Positions 50,646 to 60,255 of a DNA stretch of 64,000 nt are shown here, piece after piece; positions within the stretch are counted from its first letter, which is position 1; each line of letters opens with the position of its first letter. This DNA comes from Embleya scabrispora DSM 41855 (GTDB lineage: Bacteria > Actinomycetota > Actinomycetes > Streptomycetales > Streptomycetaceae): contig NZ_KB889692.1 of NCBI RefSeq assembly GCF_000372745.1, positions 1 to 64,000 on the forward strand. The letters run 5' to 3'. Made by a program: the position numbers and the translations under genes. The notes below the pieces were generated by a model. The model saw only the letters and a program-made list of their open reading frames with translations. It had not been told where the DNA came from and did no database searches.

Positions 50646-51824
50646 TCAGCCCGTGCCCAGGCTTTCGCCGATCACCCGCAGCCCGTCCAGGTCGTGCACG
50701 TCACCGGGCAACGCCGGGACCTCGGCCACCCACACCTCGGGGTGGATCGAAGTGAAGCGGGTACGCATCCGCTCCTCCCGGTCGATTACCCGCAGCCGCT
50801 CGGCGTGCAGCGTGAGCAGCCCCGCGACCAGGCGCAGGTCGGCGGGACGCGACGCGGACCCGTCCGGCTCACCGCCGGCCTCCTCGGCCGATTCGGCCTG
50901 TTCGGTCAGCGCCTCGGCCGCGGCCAGGCTGCGCTCCGCGGACAGACGGCCCGCCCGGGTGGCGTGCACGCGGTTGAGCACCAGGCCGGCCAGCGGCATG
51001 CGCTCGGTGCCCAGTCGGTCGACGAAGTACGCGGCCTCACGCAGCGCGTCCTTCTCCGGTGCGGCGACCACCAGGAACGAGGTGCCTCGTGCCTGGAGCA
51101 GCTTGTAGGTCGCGTCGGCACGCTTGCGGAAGCCGCCGAACGTGGTGTCGAGCGCGGCCACGAAGGTCTGGATGTCGGTCAGCAGATGGGTGCCGACCAC
51201 CTTGCTCAGCGCGCCGGTCATCAGTCCCATGCCCGCGGACAGGAACTTGAGCGCGCCGCGCCCGCCGACCTTGGCGGGAGCCGAGAGTATGCGGATCAGC
51301 CGGCCGTCCAGGAACGAGCCCAAGCGCTGGGGGGCGTCGAGGAAGTCGAGCGCGGACCGGCTCGGCGGGGTGTCCACCACGATCAGGTCCCACTCGCCGG
51401 TCGCGTGCAACTGGCCCAGCTTCTCCATCGCCATGTATTCCTGCGTGCCGGCGAAGCTGGAGGACAACGACTGGTAGAACGGGTTGTCCAGGATCTGCTG
51501 CGCGCGCTCGGGATCGGCGTGCTGTTCGACGATCTCGTCGAACGTGCGCTTCATGTCGAGCATCATCGCGTGCAGGCTGCCGCCCTTGGTCTCGTCGACG
51601 TCGACGACCCGGCGGGGCGTGTTGTCCAACTCGGTCAGGCCCATCGACTGGGCGAGCCGGCGCGCGGGGTCGATGGTCAACACCACCACGTTCCGACCGC
51701 GTTCGGCCGCGCGCAGCCCCAGCGCCGCGGCCGTGGTGGTCTTGCCGACGCCGCCGGAGCCGCAGCACACCAGGATGCGGGTGCCCGGGTCGTCGATCAG
51801 CTCGTCGATCTCCAGCCTGTTCAT
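50646..51824 (-). CDS. ArsA-family ATPase, second copy
   Basis: 392 residues from ATG 51824. The deviant Walker A is VCCGSGGVGKTTTAAALG, switch I region LTIDPARRLAQSMGL, switch II WDLIVVDTPPSRSALDF. The protein belongs to the ArsA/GET3 anion-transporting group, yet there is no ars gene nearby. In actinobacteria the pair is linked to wblA, and the function is not arsenite export as far as known. It overlaps the first ArsA gene by four bases. Confidence 0.95.
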   Translation of the reverse strand: MNRLEIDELIDDPGTRILVCCGSGGVGKTTTAAALGLRAAERGRNVVVLTIDPARRLAQSMGLTELDNTPRRVVDVDETKGGSLHAMMLDMKRTFDEIVEQHADPERAQQILDNPFYQSLSSSFAGTQEYMAMEKLGQLHATGEWDLIVVDTPPSRSALDFLDAPQRLGSFLDGRLIRILSAPAKVGGRGALKFLSAGMGLMTGALSKVVGTHLLTDIQTFVAALDTTFGGFRKRADATYKLLQARGTSFLVVAAPEKDALREAAYFVDRLGTERMPLAGLVLNRVHATRAGRLSAERSLAAAEALTEQAESAEEAGGEPDGSASRPADLRLVAGLLTLHAERLRVIDREERMRTRFTSIHPEVWVAEVPALPGDVHDLDGLRVIGESLGTG

Positions 51825-52927
51825 GCCATCCCCTGCTCGCGCAGCGCTTCGGCGAGACGGTACAGACCGCCCAGGTCCATCCCGTCGGCCAACAGCGGCA
51901 GTTCGTAGACCGGCAGGTCCAGGCCGCGGACCAGGGCACGGCCCGTGCTCTCCAACTCGATCCGGCTCGCGTGCTCGTCGGCCTCGGCCAGCAGCGAGGA
52001 GATCAGCGGCCGGGTGGGCTTGATGCCGCCGGCGACCAGCCCCGCCTCCAGCAGCTCGGGGGTCAGCCGCTGTCCGGTGTCGCTCTCGTCCTCGGCCTGG
52101 AGCGGCGGCCGGGCCATGTTGATCACCACGCCGCCGGCGGGCAGGCCCGACTGGCGCAATTCGGTGACGCCGTCCACGGTTTCCTGGACCGGCATCTCCT
52201 CCAGCAGGGTGACCAGGTGGACCGCGGTCTGCGGCGAGCGGATCACCCCCATCACCGCCTCGGCCTGGGTGTGGATCGGGCCGAATTTGGCCAGCCCGGC
52301 CACCTCGGTGTTGACGTTGAGGAAGCGCGCGATCCGGCCGGTGGGCGGCGCGTCCATCACCACCGCGTCGTAGGCGAACCGCCCGTGTGTGCGGCGGCGG
52401 GCCGACTCGCACGCCTTGCCGGTCAACAACACGTCGCGCAGGCCCGGCGCGATGGTGGTCGCGAAGTCGATCGCCCCGAGCTTCTTCAGGCCCTTTCCGG
52501 CCCGGCCCAGGTGGTAGAACATGTCGAGATATTCGAGCAGCGCCTCTTCCGGGTCGATCGCGAGCGCGTACACCTCGCCGCCGCCCGGGGCGACCGCGAT
52601 CTTGCGGTCCTCGTAGGGCAGATGCGGGCAGTCGAAGAGTTGCGCGATGCCCTGGCGCCCCTCCACCTCGACCAGCAGGGTGCGCCGCCCACCCGAGGCC
52701 AGCGCCAACGCCAGTGCGGCGGCCACGGTGGTCTTGCCGGTGCCGCCCTTGCCGCTGACCACGTGCAGGCGCACGCCCTCCCAATCGGCGTTGCCGTCGG
52801 TCGTGCGTGCGCCTGTCGTCGAGGTGTTCACGGCGTCCGTCCAGCGGGTGCGGCCGGGCCGTTCGGCGCGACGGTCGTCTCGGGTGGTCGGCATGCCCGG
52901 ATCCCTGCCCTCGAAGGCTTGCGCCAT
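51821..52927 (-). CDS. ArsA-family ATPase, first copy
   Basis: 368 residues if ATG 52927 is used; ATG 52894 would remove 11 non-conserved residues. P-loop VVSGKGGTGKTTVAAALALA (about 53-72), EVEGRQGIAQLF, VVMDAPPTGRIARFLNV. It heads the two-gene operon with the second ArsA-like gene and likely forms a heterodimer with it; this is inferred. The first 50 residues are Arg/Thr rich and of low complexity. Confidence 0.93.
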   Translation of the reverse strand: MAQAFEGRDPGMPTTRDDRRAERPGRTRWTDAVNTSTTGARTTDGNADWEGVRLHVVSGKGGTGKTTVAAALALALASGGRRTLLVEVEGRQGIAQLFDCPHLPYEDRKIAVAPGGGEVYALAIDPEEALLEYLDMFYHLGRAGKGLKKLGAIDFATTIAPGLRDVLLTGKACESARRRTHGRFAYDAVVMDAPPTGRIARFLNVNTEVAGLAKFGPIHTQAEAVMGVIRSPQTAVHLVTLLEEMPVQETVDGVTELRQSGLPAGGVVINMARPPLQAEDESDTGQRLTPELLEAGLVAGGIKPTRPLISSLLAEADEHASRIELESTGRALVRGLDLPVYELPLLADGMDLGGLYRLAEALREQGMA

Positions 52928-53042
52928 ACGGCCGCAGCCGAGGCGTTACCGGATCCGTGTGACCGCGCACCCAAACTCACGAGTCGAGCCTAACCACCCG
53001 GTCCCCGCCGGGTCGGAGGTGATCCCCCAGTGGTGACCCGCG

Positions 53043-54338
53043 TCACGTCACCGTCGCCCGAACGGCGTAGCGCGCGTCCCGGTACGCGCCCGTCTCCAAA
53101 ATGTCGCCGAGGATGCGCACGGACTCGACCACATCGGCGTAGCCGACGTAGAGCGGGTTGAAGCCGAAGCGCAGCACGTCCGGCGGTCGGACGTCGCCGA
53201 TCACACCCCGATCGATCAGCGCCGCCATCACCGCGTGCGGCTCCGGGTGGCACACCGCGACCTGGCTGCCGCGCCGGGCGTGTTCGAGCGGGGTCAGCGT
53301 CTGCAGGCCCAGATCGGTGACACACGCGATGAACAGGTCGGTCAGCGCCAGGCCCTTGGCCCGTACGTCCGTCATCGACACGCCCTCGTAGGCGCCCAGC
53401 GCTGCTTCGAGCGCGAGCATCGACAACAGCGGCGGGGTGCCGATCCGGGCCCGCTCGATGCCCGGCGCGGGCGTGTAGCCGGCCTCCATCCCGAACGGGT
53501 TCGCGTGCCCGTGCCAGCCGGTCAGCGCGGGCGCGAAGTCGGCGATGTGCCGCTCGGCCACGTAGACGAACGCCGGTGCGCCGGGTCCGCCGGAGAGGTA
53601 CTTGTAGCCGCAGCCGACGGCGAGGTCGACGTCGTGCGCGTCCAGGTCGATCGGGAAGGCGCCGGCCGAGTGGCACACGTCCCACAGCGCCAGCGCGCCG
53701 GCGGCGTGCGCGGCGGCGGTCAGGCCGGGCAGGTCGCGCAGTTCGCCGCTGCGGTAGTCGACGTGGTTGTACGCGATCACCGCGATCGCCGCGCCGTCCG
53801 CGCGCAGTACCTCCTCGACCTCGCCGACCGGGACGCGGCGCACCTCGGCGCCGAGCAGCTTCGCGATCGAGTCGGCCAGGTAGAGGTCGGTGGGGAAGCT
53901 GTCCGGGTCGGCCAGCACCACGCTCCGGCCCGGACGCAGCCGCAACGCACCGGCTACGGCATTGAAGATCTGCACCGACGTCGAGTCGCCGCACACCACC
54001 CGACCGGGCGCGGCGCCGATCAACGCGCCGATCCGGTCACCGATCCGGGCGGGCGCGCCCCACCAGTCGTTGGCGTTCCACGAACGGATCAGGTCGGTGC
54101 CCCACTGGCGGTGCACCGCGTCGTTCAGCGCCTCGGGCACGGCGGCCGGCAGCGCGCCGAGCGAATTGCCGTCGAGGTAGATCACGCCGGCCGGCAGCAG
54201 GAATCGCTCGCGCACGTGCGCCAGCGGGTCGGCGGCATCCAGCTTCGCGGCTTCGGTGGCCCGATCGGCCGCGAGGCGACCGGTCGGGAATTGGCCTGAC
54301 GAATCGTCAGTGACCGTGTTCGACAAGGAATCGGACAT
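53043..54338 (-). CDS. kynU: Kynureninase
   Basis: 431 residues. A PLP enzyme converting kynurenine to anthranilate and alanine. Early conserved LLPAGVIYLDGNSLGALP, GVRSVVLADPD-like GRSVVLADPDSFPTDLY, ALWDVCHSAGAFPIDL and the Schiff-base Lys in CGYKYLSGGPGAPAF are present. The C-terminus GDVRPPDVLRFGFNPLYVGY is typical. It lies 23 bases after the dioxygenase gene on the same strand, so the two form an operon. Confidence 0.96.
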   Translation of the reverse strand: MSDSLSNTVTDDSSGQFPTGRLAADRATEAAKLDAADPLAHVRERFLLPAGVIYLDGNSLGALPAAVPEALNDAVHRQWGTDLIRSWNANDWWGAPARIGDRIGALIGAAPGRVVCGDSTSVQIFNAVAGALRLRPGRSVVLADPDSFPTDLYLADSIAKLLGAEVRRVPVGEVEEVLRADGAAIAVIAYNHVDYRSGELRDLPGLTAAAHAAGALALWDVCHSAGAFPIDLDAHDVDLAVGCGYKYLSGGPGAPAFVYVAERHIADFAPALTGWHGHANPFGMEAGYTPAPGIERARIGTPPLLSMLALEAALGAYEGVSMTDVRAKGLALTDLFIACVTDLGLQTLTPLEHARRGSQVAVCHPEPHAVMAALIDRGVIGDVRPPDVLRFGFNPLYVGYADVVESVRILGDILETGAYRDARYAVRATVT

Positions 54339-54361
54339 GCTTCACCCATCTTTCGATGAAC

Positions 54362-55237
54362 TCAGACCTTCGATGGTTCGACCAAGGTGCGCATGGTCCA
54401 CAACTCGGGAAAAACGCGCACGCGTACGGTCTGCTCCAACCAAGACGCTCCGGCCGAGCCACCTGTGCCCGGCCGATTTCCCAGCGCTCGCAGTGTGGCG
54501 GCCAGATGCCGCTCACGCCAGCGTGTCCAGCGCTCGGAGATGTCGGTGAGCACCTCGCCGAGTTCGACCAGGTCGGGCACCGCGTCGGTGTACGCGCGCG
54601 CCCACGCCCGCTCGACGGCCTCGCACGGCAGGTGGGGCCGGCCGGGGTCCGTGTCCTGCCCCGCGGTGTACAGACCGCGGTGGGCGAGCACGCCCAGCGC
54701 GTGGTCGTACAGGCTCGGCGCACGCAACGAGCGGGTCAACTCGGCGTGCACCTTCGGGGAGCCGGCGTAGGGCCGCAGCACGCCCGCCCGCTTGATGCCG
54801 AGCAGGAACTCCAGGTGCCGGTACAGGTGCGACTGGAAGCCGGACGCCTCGCCGAGCGCTTCGCGGAACGCGCCGAACTCGCCGGGGGTGAGCGTGGCCA
54901 GCAGGTCCCACGTGGACACCAGCACGTCCAACTCGTGGGTGCTGCGCCGCAGCGTGCCGATCGCGCCGGGCACGTCGTCCGCGTCCAGCCGCTCGCCCGC
55001 GATCGTCCATTCGTGCCGCAACAGGGCGAACAGCAGTTCCATCACCTGGGAGGAGATCAGGAAGGACAACTCGGCGGGCACGTCGGTGCGGGTGCGCTGG
55101 AGGGAGAGCAGGCGGTCCAGTTGCACGTAGTCCGCGTAGGGCGGCGCGGCCGCGCCGGCGAAGTCCTGGTGCGGCCCGGCCATCGGGCACACGCCGTCCG
55201 CCGGATCGGCTCGGGGCGTTCGTTCGTCGACCGTCAT
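54362..55237 (-). CDS. kynA: Tryptophan 2,3-dioxygenase
   Basis: 291 residues from ATG 55237; the frame open to 56083 covers the divergent Lrp gene and was rejected. It is a heme enzyme that opens tryptophan to N-formylkynurenine. Conserved stretches are YADYVQLDRLLSLQ, ELSFLISSQVMELLFALLRH, TPGEFGAFREALGEASGFQS and the heme-side W-R-x-x-H in RWTRWRERHLAATLRALG. With kynureninase it gives most of the path to anthranilate; the formamidase is not in this window. Confidence 0.95.
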   Translation of the reverse strand: MTVDERTPRADPADGVCPMAGPHQDFAGAAAPPYADYVQLDRLLSLQRTRTDVPAELSFLISSQVMELLFALLRHEWTIAGERLDADDVPGAIGTLRRSTHELDVLVSTWDLLATLTPGEFGAFREALGEASGFQSHLYRHLEFLLGIKRAGVLRPYAGSPKVHAELTRSLRAPSLYDHALGVLAHRGLYTAGQDTDPGRPHLPCEAVERAWARAYTDAVPDLVELGEVLTDISERWTRWRERHLAATLRALGNRPGTGGSAGASWLEQTVRVRVFPELWTMRTLVEPSKV

Positions 55238-55417
55238 CGCAGACCACCTCTCCGGCCCGTCCCGCCGGTGTGCCGGAAGGGCCGGTCGGGGAGTGCCCAT
55301 ATGGAATCGTGCGACCATTCGGTTGGGAATGGGCGTCGAGCATCGGAAGGGCCGGTTCGGTTTACGCTCGAAACGTATCGGAGGCCATCTCCTCACGATC
55401 GTCAATGGAGGGTGCGC

Positions 55418-55870
55418 ATGGACGCGATCGACCGCAGATTGCTCGCCGAGTTGCAGCGCGACGCCCGGGTCTCGCTCAACGAGTTGTCCCGGCGGATCAA
55501 CCTCTCCGCGCCCGCGGTGGCCACCCGGGTGCGCCGGCTCGAACACGCCGGCGTGATCACCGGCTACCACGCGCACGTCGACCCGGCGGCGGCCGGCCGC
55601 GGCGTGGTGGCGCTGGTCCGGATGAATTGTTACGGCCCCGGCTGCCTGCTGCGCCGGGACGCGGACACCGTGCGCGAATGGCCGGAGGTGCTCCAGGTGC
55701 ACCGGGTCACCGGTGACGCGTGCTGCCTGCTGATGGTCGCGGTCGCCACCATGGCGGATTTCCAGGTCCTGATCGACCGGCTCGCCGAGCACGGGAAACC
55801 GTCCAGCACGATGGTGTTGTCCTCGCCGGTGGCGTGGCGCCCCGTCGAACCGCCCGACGTGTCCGTCTAA
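55418..55870 (+). CDS. Lrp/AsnC-family regulator
   Basis: 150 residues from ATG 55418 (ATGGAGGGTGCGC upstream). The DNA-binding half reads MDAIDRRLLAELQRDARVSL, ELSRRINLSAPAVATRVRRL; the ligand-binding RAM half has VVALVRMNCYGPGCLLR and VLQVHRVTGDACCLLMVAV. It is divergent from the tryptophan dioxygenase operon, which it probably regulates with tryptophan or kynurenine as signal. Two adjacent Cys at CC may be structural. Confidence 0.94.
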   Translation: MDAIDRRLLAELQRDARVSLNELSRRINLSAPAVATRVRRLEHAGVITGYHAHVDPAAAGRGVVALVRMNCYGPGCLLRRDADTVREWPEVLQVHRVTGDACCLLMVAVATMADFQVLIDRLAEHGKPSSTMVLSSPVAWRPVEPPDVSV

Positions 55871-55881
55871 AGTCTGCACAC

Positions 55882-56055
55882 ATGACGAAGTGGGAATACG
55901 TGACCGTCCCCCTGCTGGTGCATGCGACCAAGCAGATCCTGGACAACTGGGGCGACGACGGCTGGGAGCTGGTGCAGGTGGTGCCGGGTCCCAACCCGGA
56001 GAGCCTGGTGGCCTACATGAAGCGCGCGAAGCAGAAGCAGGTGACGGCCGAGTGA
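55882..56055 (+). CDS. Small DUF4177-like protein
   Basis: 57 residues: MTKWEYVTVPLLVHATKQIL, then DNWGDDGWELVQVVPGP. The W-G-x-D-G-W-E-L motif is the DUF4177 mark. Unknown function. The gene is eleven bases after the Lrp gene and overlaps the RidA gene by four bases. Confidence 0.9.
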   Translation: MTKWEYVTVPLLVHATKQILDNWGDDGWELVQVVPGPNPESLVAYMKRAKQKQVTAE

Positions 56056-56519
56056 GCGAGGTACACCCCGAACAGCGGATCACCGAGCTGGGTCTGACCC
56101 TGCCCGGTGTGGTGCCCCCGGTCGCCGCCTACGTGCCGGCGATCCGCACCGGCAACTACATCCACACCTCCGGCCAGTTGCCGATGATCGAGGGCAAGCT
56201 GCCCGCGACCGGCAAGGTCGGCGCCGAGGTCACCGCCGAGGAGGCCAAGCAGCTCGCCCGCCAGTGCGCGCTGAACGCGCTCGCCGCGGTCAAGGCCGAG
56301 CTCGGCGACCTGTCGCTGGTGCGCCGGGTGGTCAAGGTGGTCGGGTTCGTGGCCAGCGCCCCGGACTTCACCGGTCAGCCCGGTGTCATCAACGGTGCCA
56401 GCGAACTGCTGGGCGAGGTCTTCGGCGAGGCCGGGCGGCACGCCCGCAGCGCGGTCGGCGTGGCCGTGCTGCCGCTGGACGCCCCGGTCGAGGTGGAGAT
56501 CCTCGTCGAGGTGGTCTGA
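56052..56519 (+). CDS. RidA-family protein
   Basis: 155 residues from GTG 56052. RidA deaminates reactive enamine/imine intermediates. The family marks are YVPAIRTGNYIHTSGQLPMI, CALNALAAVKAELGDLS and the C-terminal AVGVAVLPLDAPVEVEILVE; the Arg of the active site is replaced in this position by SA, as in the actinobacterial subgroup. Overlaps the DUF4177 gene, and a hairpin terminator follows. Confidence 0.93.
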   Translation: MSEVHPEQRITELGLTLPGVVPPVAAYVPAIRTGNYIHTSGQLPMIEGKLPATGKVGAEVTAEEAKQLARQCALNALAAVKAELGDLSLVRRVVKVVGFVASAPDFTGQPGVINGASELLGEVFGEAGRHARSAVGVAVLPLDAPVEVEILVEVV

Positions 56520-56546
56520 GCGGATCGTCGATTCGGCCGGCGTGAT

Positions 56547-56586
56547 GATCGGACCCGACCCCTTTCGGGTCGGGTCCGATCGTTTT
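56547..56586. terminator. Hairpin terminator after ridA
   Basis: Perfect 15-base stem GATCGGACCCGACCC / GGGTCGGGTCCGATC, 5-base loop, followed by GTTTT. Confidence 0.88.
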
Positions 56587-56634
56587 CGGGGGCGAGGGAT
56601 GGAACTTGACTCGGTCAGGCGTACGATCCGGCGC

Positions 56635-57510
56635 ATGGCCGATATGGGGAGTACGCAAGCCGGGAACGCCCAGCCGGGCATGCCCGCGTCCTGGGCCGAG
56701 CGGGCCCGCGCGATCATCGCCGGCGAGGCCGAGCCGGTCGCCCCGCGCCGTGCGGCGACGGTGGTGCTGCTGCGCGACCGGCCCAAGGGCGCCGAGGCGT
56801 ACCTGCTCCGCCGGCACACCACGATGAAGTTCGCGGCCGGGATGTACGCGTTCCCCGGCGGCGGCGTCGACCCGCGGGACGCGGACCACTCGGTGGCCTG
56901 GGCCGGACCCGAGCCCGACGCGTGGGCGAAGCGCCTGGGCACCGGCGTCGCCGAGGCCCGCGCGATCGTCTGCGCGGCCGTCCGCGAGACCTTCGAGGAA
57001 TCCGGCGTGCTGCTCGCCGGGCCCGACCCGACCACGATCGTCTCCGACACCACCGGCGCGGACTGGGAGGCGGACCGCGCGGCGCTGGTGGCCCGCGAGC
57101 AGACGCTGACCGAGTTCCTGGAGCGCCGCGACCTGGTGCTGCGCTCCGATCTGCTGGGCGCGTGGGCGCGCTGGATCACCCCCGAGTTCGAGGACCGGCG
57201 CTACGACACGTGGTTCTTCGTCGCGGCCCTGCCCACCGGCCAGCGCACCCGGGACGTCTCCGGCGAGGCCGACCGGGTCACCTGGGCCCGGCCCGCCGAC
57301 GCGCTGGAGCAGCACCGGGCGCAGCACATGGCGATGTTGCCGCCCACCATCGACACGCTGCGCCACTTGGCGGAGCTCGCCGATCCCGCGGCGGCCCTGG
57401 CCGCCGCGGCGGACCGGGAGATCACCCCGATCATGGCGCAGGGCCGTTTCGAGGGAGACCGCCTCGTGCTCGAATGGCCCGGCATCGCGGACCCGTTCGG
57501 CCTGCGCTGA
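56635..57510 (+). CDS. NUDIX hydrolase
   Basis: 291 residues from ATG 56635; ATG 56599 in frame would add 12 residues. The strand AATVVLLRDRPKGAEAYLLRR, FAAGMYAFPGGGVDPRD and the Nudix helix AVRETFEESGVLL (about 122-134) are present, with a 45-residue insertion between GGG and the helix as in the actinobacterial subgroup. Hydrolyses a nucleoside diphosphate derivative of unknown identity. Full length, followed by a metallo-beta-lactamase-fold gene. Confidence 0.92.
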   Translation: MADMGSTQAGNAQPGMPASWAERARAIIAGEAEPVAPRRAATVVLLRDRPKGAEAYLLRRHTTMKFAAGMYAFPGGGVDPRDADHSVAWAGPEPDAWAKRLGTGVAEARAIVCAAVRETFEESGVLLAGPDPTTIVSDTTGADWEADRAALVAREQTLTEFLERRDLVLRSDLLGAWARWITPEFEDRRYDTWFFVAALPTGQRTRDVSGEADRVTWARPADALEQHRAQHMAMLPPTIDTLRHLAELADPAAALAAAADREITPIMAQGRFEGDRLVLEWPGIADPFGLR

Positions 57511-57592
57511 GGCTCCGCCGACGCCCCGGGGCGATCCGCGGTCATCCGCCGGATCGCTCCCGGGCAACGAGGTACAGGCACTGAGGTACAGG

Positions 57593-58426
57593 ATGGCGAC
57601 CATGAACGCACAGCCCCTGCCCGGCAACCCCCGCGCGAGCATCGGTGGGCCCGCGAGCCCCCGGGTGACCTGTCTGCTCGCGCCCAACCCGAGCGCGATG
57701 TCGTTGGACGGCACCAACACGTGGATCGTGGCCGAACCCGGCGCGGACACCGCCGTGGTGATCGACCCGGGCCCCGACGACGAGGGCCACCTGCGCGCGA
57801 TCGTCGCCGCGGTCGAGGCGGAGGGCCGCCGGGTGGGCCGGATCCTGCTCACCCACGGCCACCCCGACCACTCGGCCGGCGTGGCCGGCCTCAAGGCGCT
57901 CACCAACGCCGTCGTGCACGCGGTGGACCCGCAGTGGCGCTACGGCGGCGAGGGCCTGACGGACGGCTTGGTGATCGACGACGGCGGGCTGGATCTGCGG
58001 GTGCTGGCCACGCCCGGCCATTCGGGTGACTCGGTGTGCTTCGTGGTCGCCGCGGACCGCTTCGTGATCACCGGCGACACCGTGCTCGGCCGCGGCACCA
58101 CTGTGGTCGCGCACCCCGACGGCCGACTCGGCGACTACCTGGACTCGCTGCGCCGGCTGCGCGCGCTCGCCGAATCCGGCGAGATCACCGCCGTACTGCC
58201 CGCGCACGGCCCGATCCTGGACGATTCGGCCGGCGTGCTCGACTTCTACCTGGCGCACCGGGCGGCCCGGCTGGCCCAGGTGCGGGACGCGGTCGCAGCC
58301 GGCGACAAGAGCGCCCAGGACGTGGTCGAACGGGTCTACGCGGACGTGGACCGAGGACTGTGGTGGGCCGCGGAGATGTCGGTCCGGGCCCAGCTGGACT
58401 ACCTGGCCGAGCACCCGGACGCCTGA
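57593..58426 (+). CDS. Metallo-beta-lactamase-fold hydrolase
   Basis: 277 residues. Metal ligands are in ILLTHGHPDHSAGVAGL (HxHxDH), ATPGHSGDSVCFV and ITGDTVLGRGT, with a distal His in AVLPAHGPILDDS. The layout corresponds to the LACTB2/glyoxalase II-like family; in LACTB2 the activity is on RNA. Substrate here unknown. The gene follows the NUDIX gene by 82 bases. Confidence 0.93.
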   Translation: MATMNAQPLPGNPRASIGGPASPRVTCLLAPNPSAMSLDGTNTWIVAEPGADTAVVIDPGPDDEGHLRAIVAAVEAEGRRVGRILLTHGHPDHSAGVAGLKALTNAVVHAVDPQWRYGGEGLTDGLVIDDGGLDLRVLATPGHSGDSVCFVVAADRFVITGDTVLGRGTTVVAHPDGRLGDYLDSLRRLRALAESGEITAVLPAHGPILDDSAGVLDFYLAHRAARLAQVRDAVAAGDKSAQDVVERVYADVDRGLWWAAEMSVRAQLDYLAEHPDA

Positions 58427-58440
58427 AGCGGATACCGCAA

Positions 58441-58475
58441 CGACGCGGGGCCCGCCGTCGGCGGGCCCCGCGTCG
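58441..58475. terminator. Bidirectional hairpin between the MBL-fold gene and crp
   Basis: Perfect 16-base stem CGACGCGGGGCCCGCC / GGCGGGCCCCGCGTCG with a 3-base loop, located between convergent genes. Confidence 0.88.
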
Positions 58476-58490
58476 TGTGTTCGCGTCGTG

Positions 58491-59165
58491 CTACCGGGAG
58501 CGGCGCGACAACCGCTCGACGTCCATCAGGACCACCGCACGCGCCTCCAGGCGCAGCCAACCCCGGCTCGCGAAGTCGGCCAGCGCCTTGTTGACCGTCT
58601 CCCGCGAGGCGCCGACCAGCTGGGCCAGCTCCTCCTGGGTGAGGTCGTGCGCGACGTGGATGCCCTCGTCGGCCGGCACCCCGAATCGGCGGGACAGGTC
58701 CAGCAGGGCCTTGGCCACCCGGCCGGGGACGTCGGAGAAGACCAGGTCGCCCAGGCTCTCGTTGGTCCGCCGCAGCCGACGGGCTATCGCCCGAAGGAGT
58801 GCCGCGGCGACCTTGGGCCGACCGGTCAGCCAGGGCTGCAGGTCGGAGTGGCCCAGGCCGAGCAGCCGCACGTCGGTGAGCGCGGTCGCGGTCGCCGTTC
58901 GCGGTCCGGGGTCGAACAACGACAGCTCGCCGAACATCTCGCCCGGGCCGAGCACCGCGAGCATGTTCTCGCGACCGTCGTTGGAGCTGCGGTGCAGCTT
59001 GATCTTGCCCTCGATCACCACGTACAGGCGGTCACCCGGGTCACCCTCGTGGAAGAGCGAGTCCCCGCGCTCGAGCGCGACCTCCGTCATGGAGGCCCGC
59101 AGCTCGGCGGCGTCCTCATCTTCGAGCGCCGCGAACAGCGGAGCCCGCTGCAAAACGTCGTCCAC
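58491..59165 (-). CDS. crp: Crp/Fnr-family regulator, housekeeping Crp of Streptomyces type
   Basis: 224 residues from GTG 59165 with AGGAGG seven bases upstream. cNMP-binding domain: LFHEGDPGDRLYVVIEGKIK, phosphate cassette FGELSLFDPGPRTATATAL, then the long C-helix and the winged helix DLTQEELAQLVGASRETVNK. It senses cAMP and controls germination and antibiotic synthesis in Streptomyces. The next gene, divergent, is nth, as in S. coelicolor. Confidence 0.96.
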   Translation of the reverse strand: MDDVLQRAPLFAALEDEDAAELRASMTEVALERGDSLFHEGDPGDRLYVVIEGKIKLHRSSNDGRENMLAVLGPGEMFGELSLFDPGPRTATATALTDVRLLGLGHSDLQPWLTGRPKVAAALLRAIARRLRRTNESLGDLVFSDVPGRVAKALLDLSRRFGVPADEGIHVAHDLTQEELAQLVGASRETVNKALADFASRGWLRLEARAVVLMDVERLSRRSR

Positions 59166-59382
59166 GAGGTTCCTCCTAGGCCGGCCTGGTCGACACCAAT
59201 GAAGCCGAGCGGTCAAACAGTGCGATCGGTCACAGTCTGACGCACCGGTACCCGCAATCATCACGCGGGGTGGCCTGGATCACGAACGGGCGGATCCACA
59301 GTAACCGGACATGTCGCTCCTGTGATCGAGCGTGTGCGGACTGCTCGACCGTAGTCTCCGCACTTCTGCGTACTCTGGCCGG

Positions 59383-60255
59383 GTGTCGAGCAACGTGACG
59401 GAGCCCGCACCGCGCAGGTCGCGGGCTGCCGCGAAGGTCGTGAAGGCCACAAAAGCCGTGAAGGGCGAGTCCCATCTCGCTCTGGTGCGCCGTGCGCGCC
59501 GGATCAATCGCGAGCTGGGTGAGATATACCCGGGTGCGCACTGCGAACTCGACTACGGCGACGCGTTCCAGCTCCTGGTCGCGGTGGTGTTGTCCGCGCA
59601 GACCACCGACCGACGGGTCAACACGGTCACCCCGGCGCTGTTCGCCCGCTTCCCCGACGCGGCCGCGATCGCCGCCGCGGAGCCGGCCGAGCTGGAGGCG
59701 ATCATTCAGCCGACCGGGTTCTTCCGAGCCAAGACGCGCTCGGTCCAGGGCCTGGCCCAGGCGCTCCTGGAGCGCTACGACGGCGAGGTACCGGGAAAGC
59801 TCGCCGACCTGGTCACCCTGCCGGGGGTGGGACGCAAGACCGCCCACGTGGTGCTCGGCGAGGTCTTCGACGTCCCCGGCATCACCGTCGACACGCACTT
59901 CGGCCGGCTGGCCCGGCGTTTCGGCTGGACCACGGACGAGGATCCGGTCAAGGTCGAGAAGGAGGTCGGGGCGCTGTTCTTGCGCAAGGACCTGACCCTG
60001 CTCTCGCACCGGGTGATCTTCCACGGCCGTCGGGTGTGCCACGCCCGCCGCCCGGCCTGCGGGGCGTGTGCGATCGCACCGCTGTGTCCGGCGTACGGCG
60101 AGGGCGAGACGGATCCGATCAAGGCCAAGGCGCTGCTCAAGTACGAGATGGCCGGGCAGCCCGGCCAACGGCTCAAGCCGCCGCCCGGACCGGTGCTCGC
60201 GGTGCCGGTCGAGGCGGCGGAGAACGCACTGAAAGACGAGGGGGACGCCGGGTGA
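59383..60255 (+). CDS. nth: Endonuclease III (DNA glycosylase/AP lyase)
   Basis: 290 residues from GTG 59383. Removes oxidised pyrimidines. Conserved [20 protein letters not shown], helix-hairpin-helix [15 protein letters not shown] with the catalytic Lys, the catalytic Asp in [14 protein letters not shown], and the 4Fe-4S cluster C-x6-C-x2-C-x5-C in [18 protein letters not shown]. About 30 extra residues at each end are usual in Streptomyces. Stop overlaps the next gene. Confidence 0.97.
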   Translation: MSSNVTEPAPRRSRAAAKVVKATKAVKGESHLALVRRARRINRELGEIYPGAHCELDYGDAFQLLVAVVLSAQTTDRRVNTVTPALFARFPDAAAIAAAEPAELEAIIQPTGFFRAKTRSVQGLAQALLERYDGEVPGKLADLVTLPGVGRKTAHVVLGEVFDVPGITVDTHFGRLARRFGWTTDEDPVKVEKEVGALFLRKDLTLLSHRVIFHGRRVCHARRPACGACAIAPLCPAYGEGETDPIKAKALLKYEMAGQPGQRLKPPPGPVLAVPVEAAENALKDEGDAG

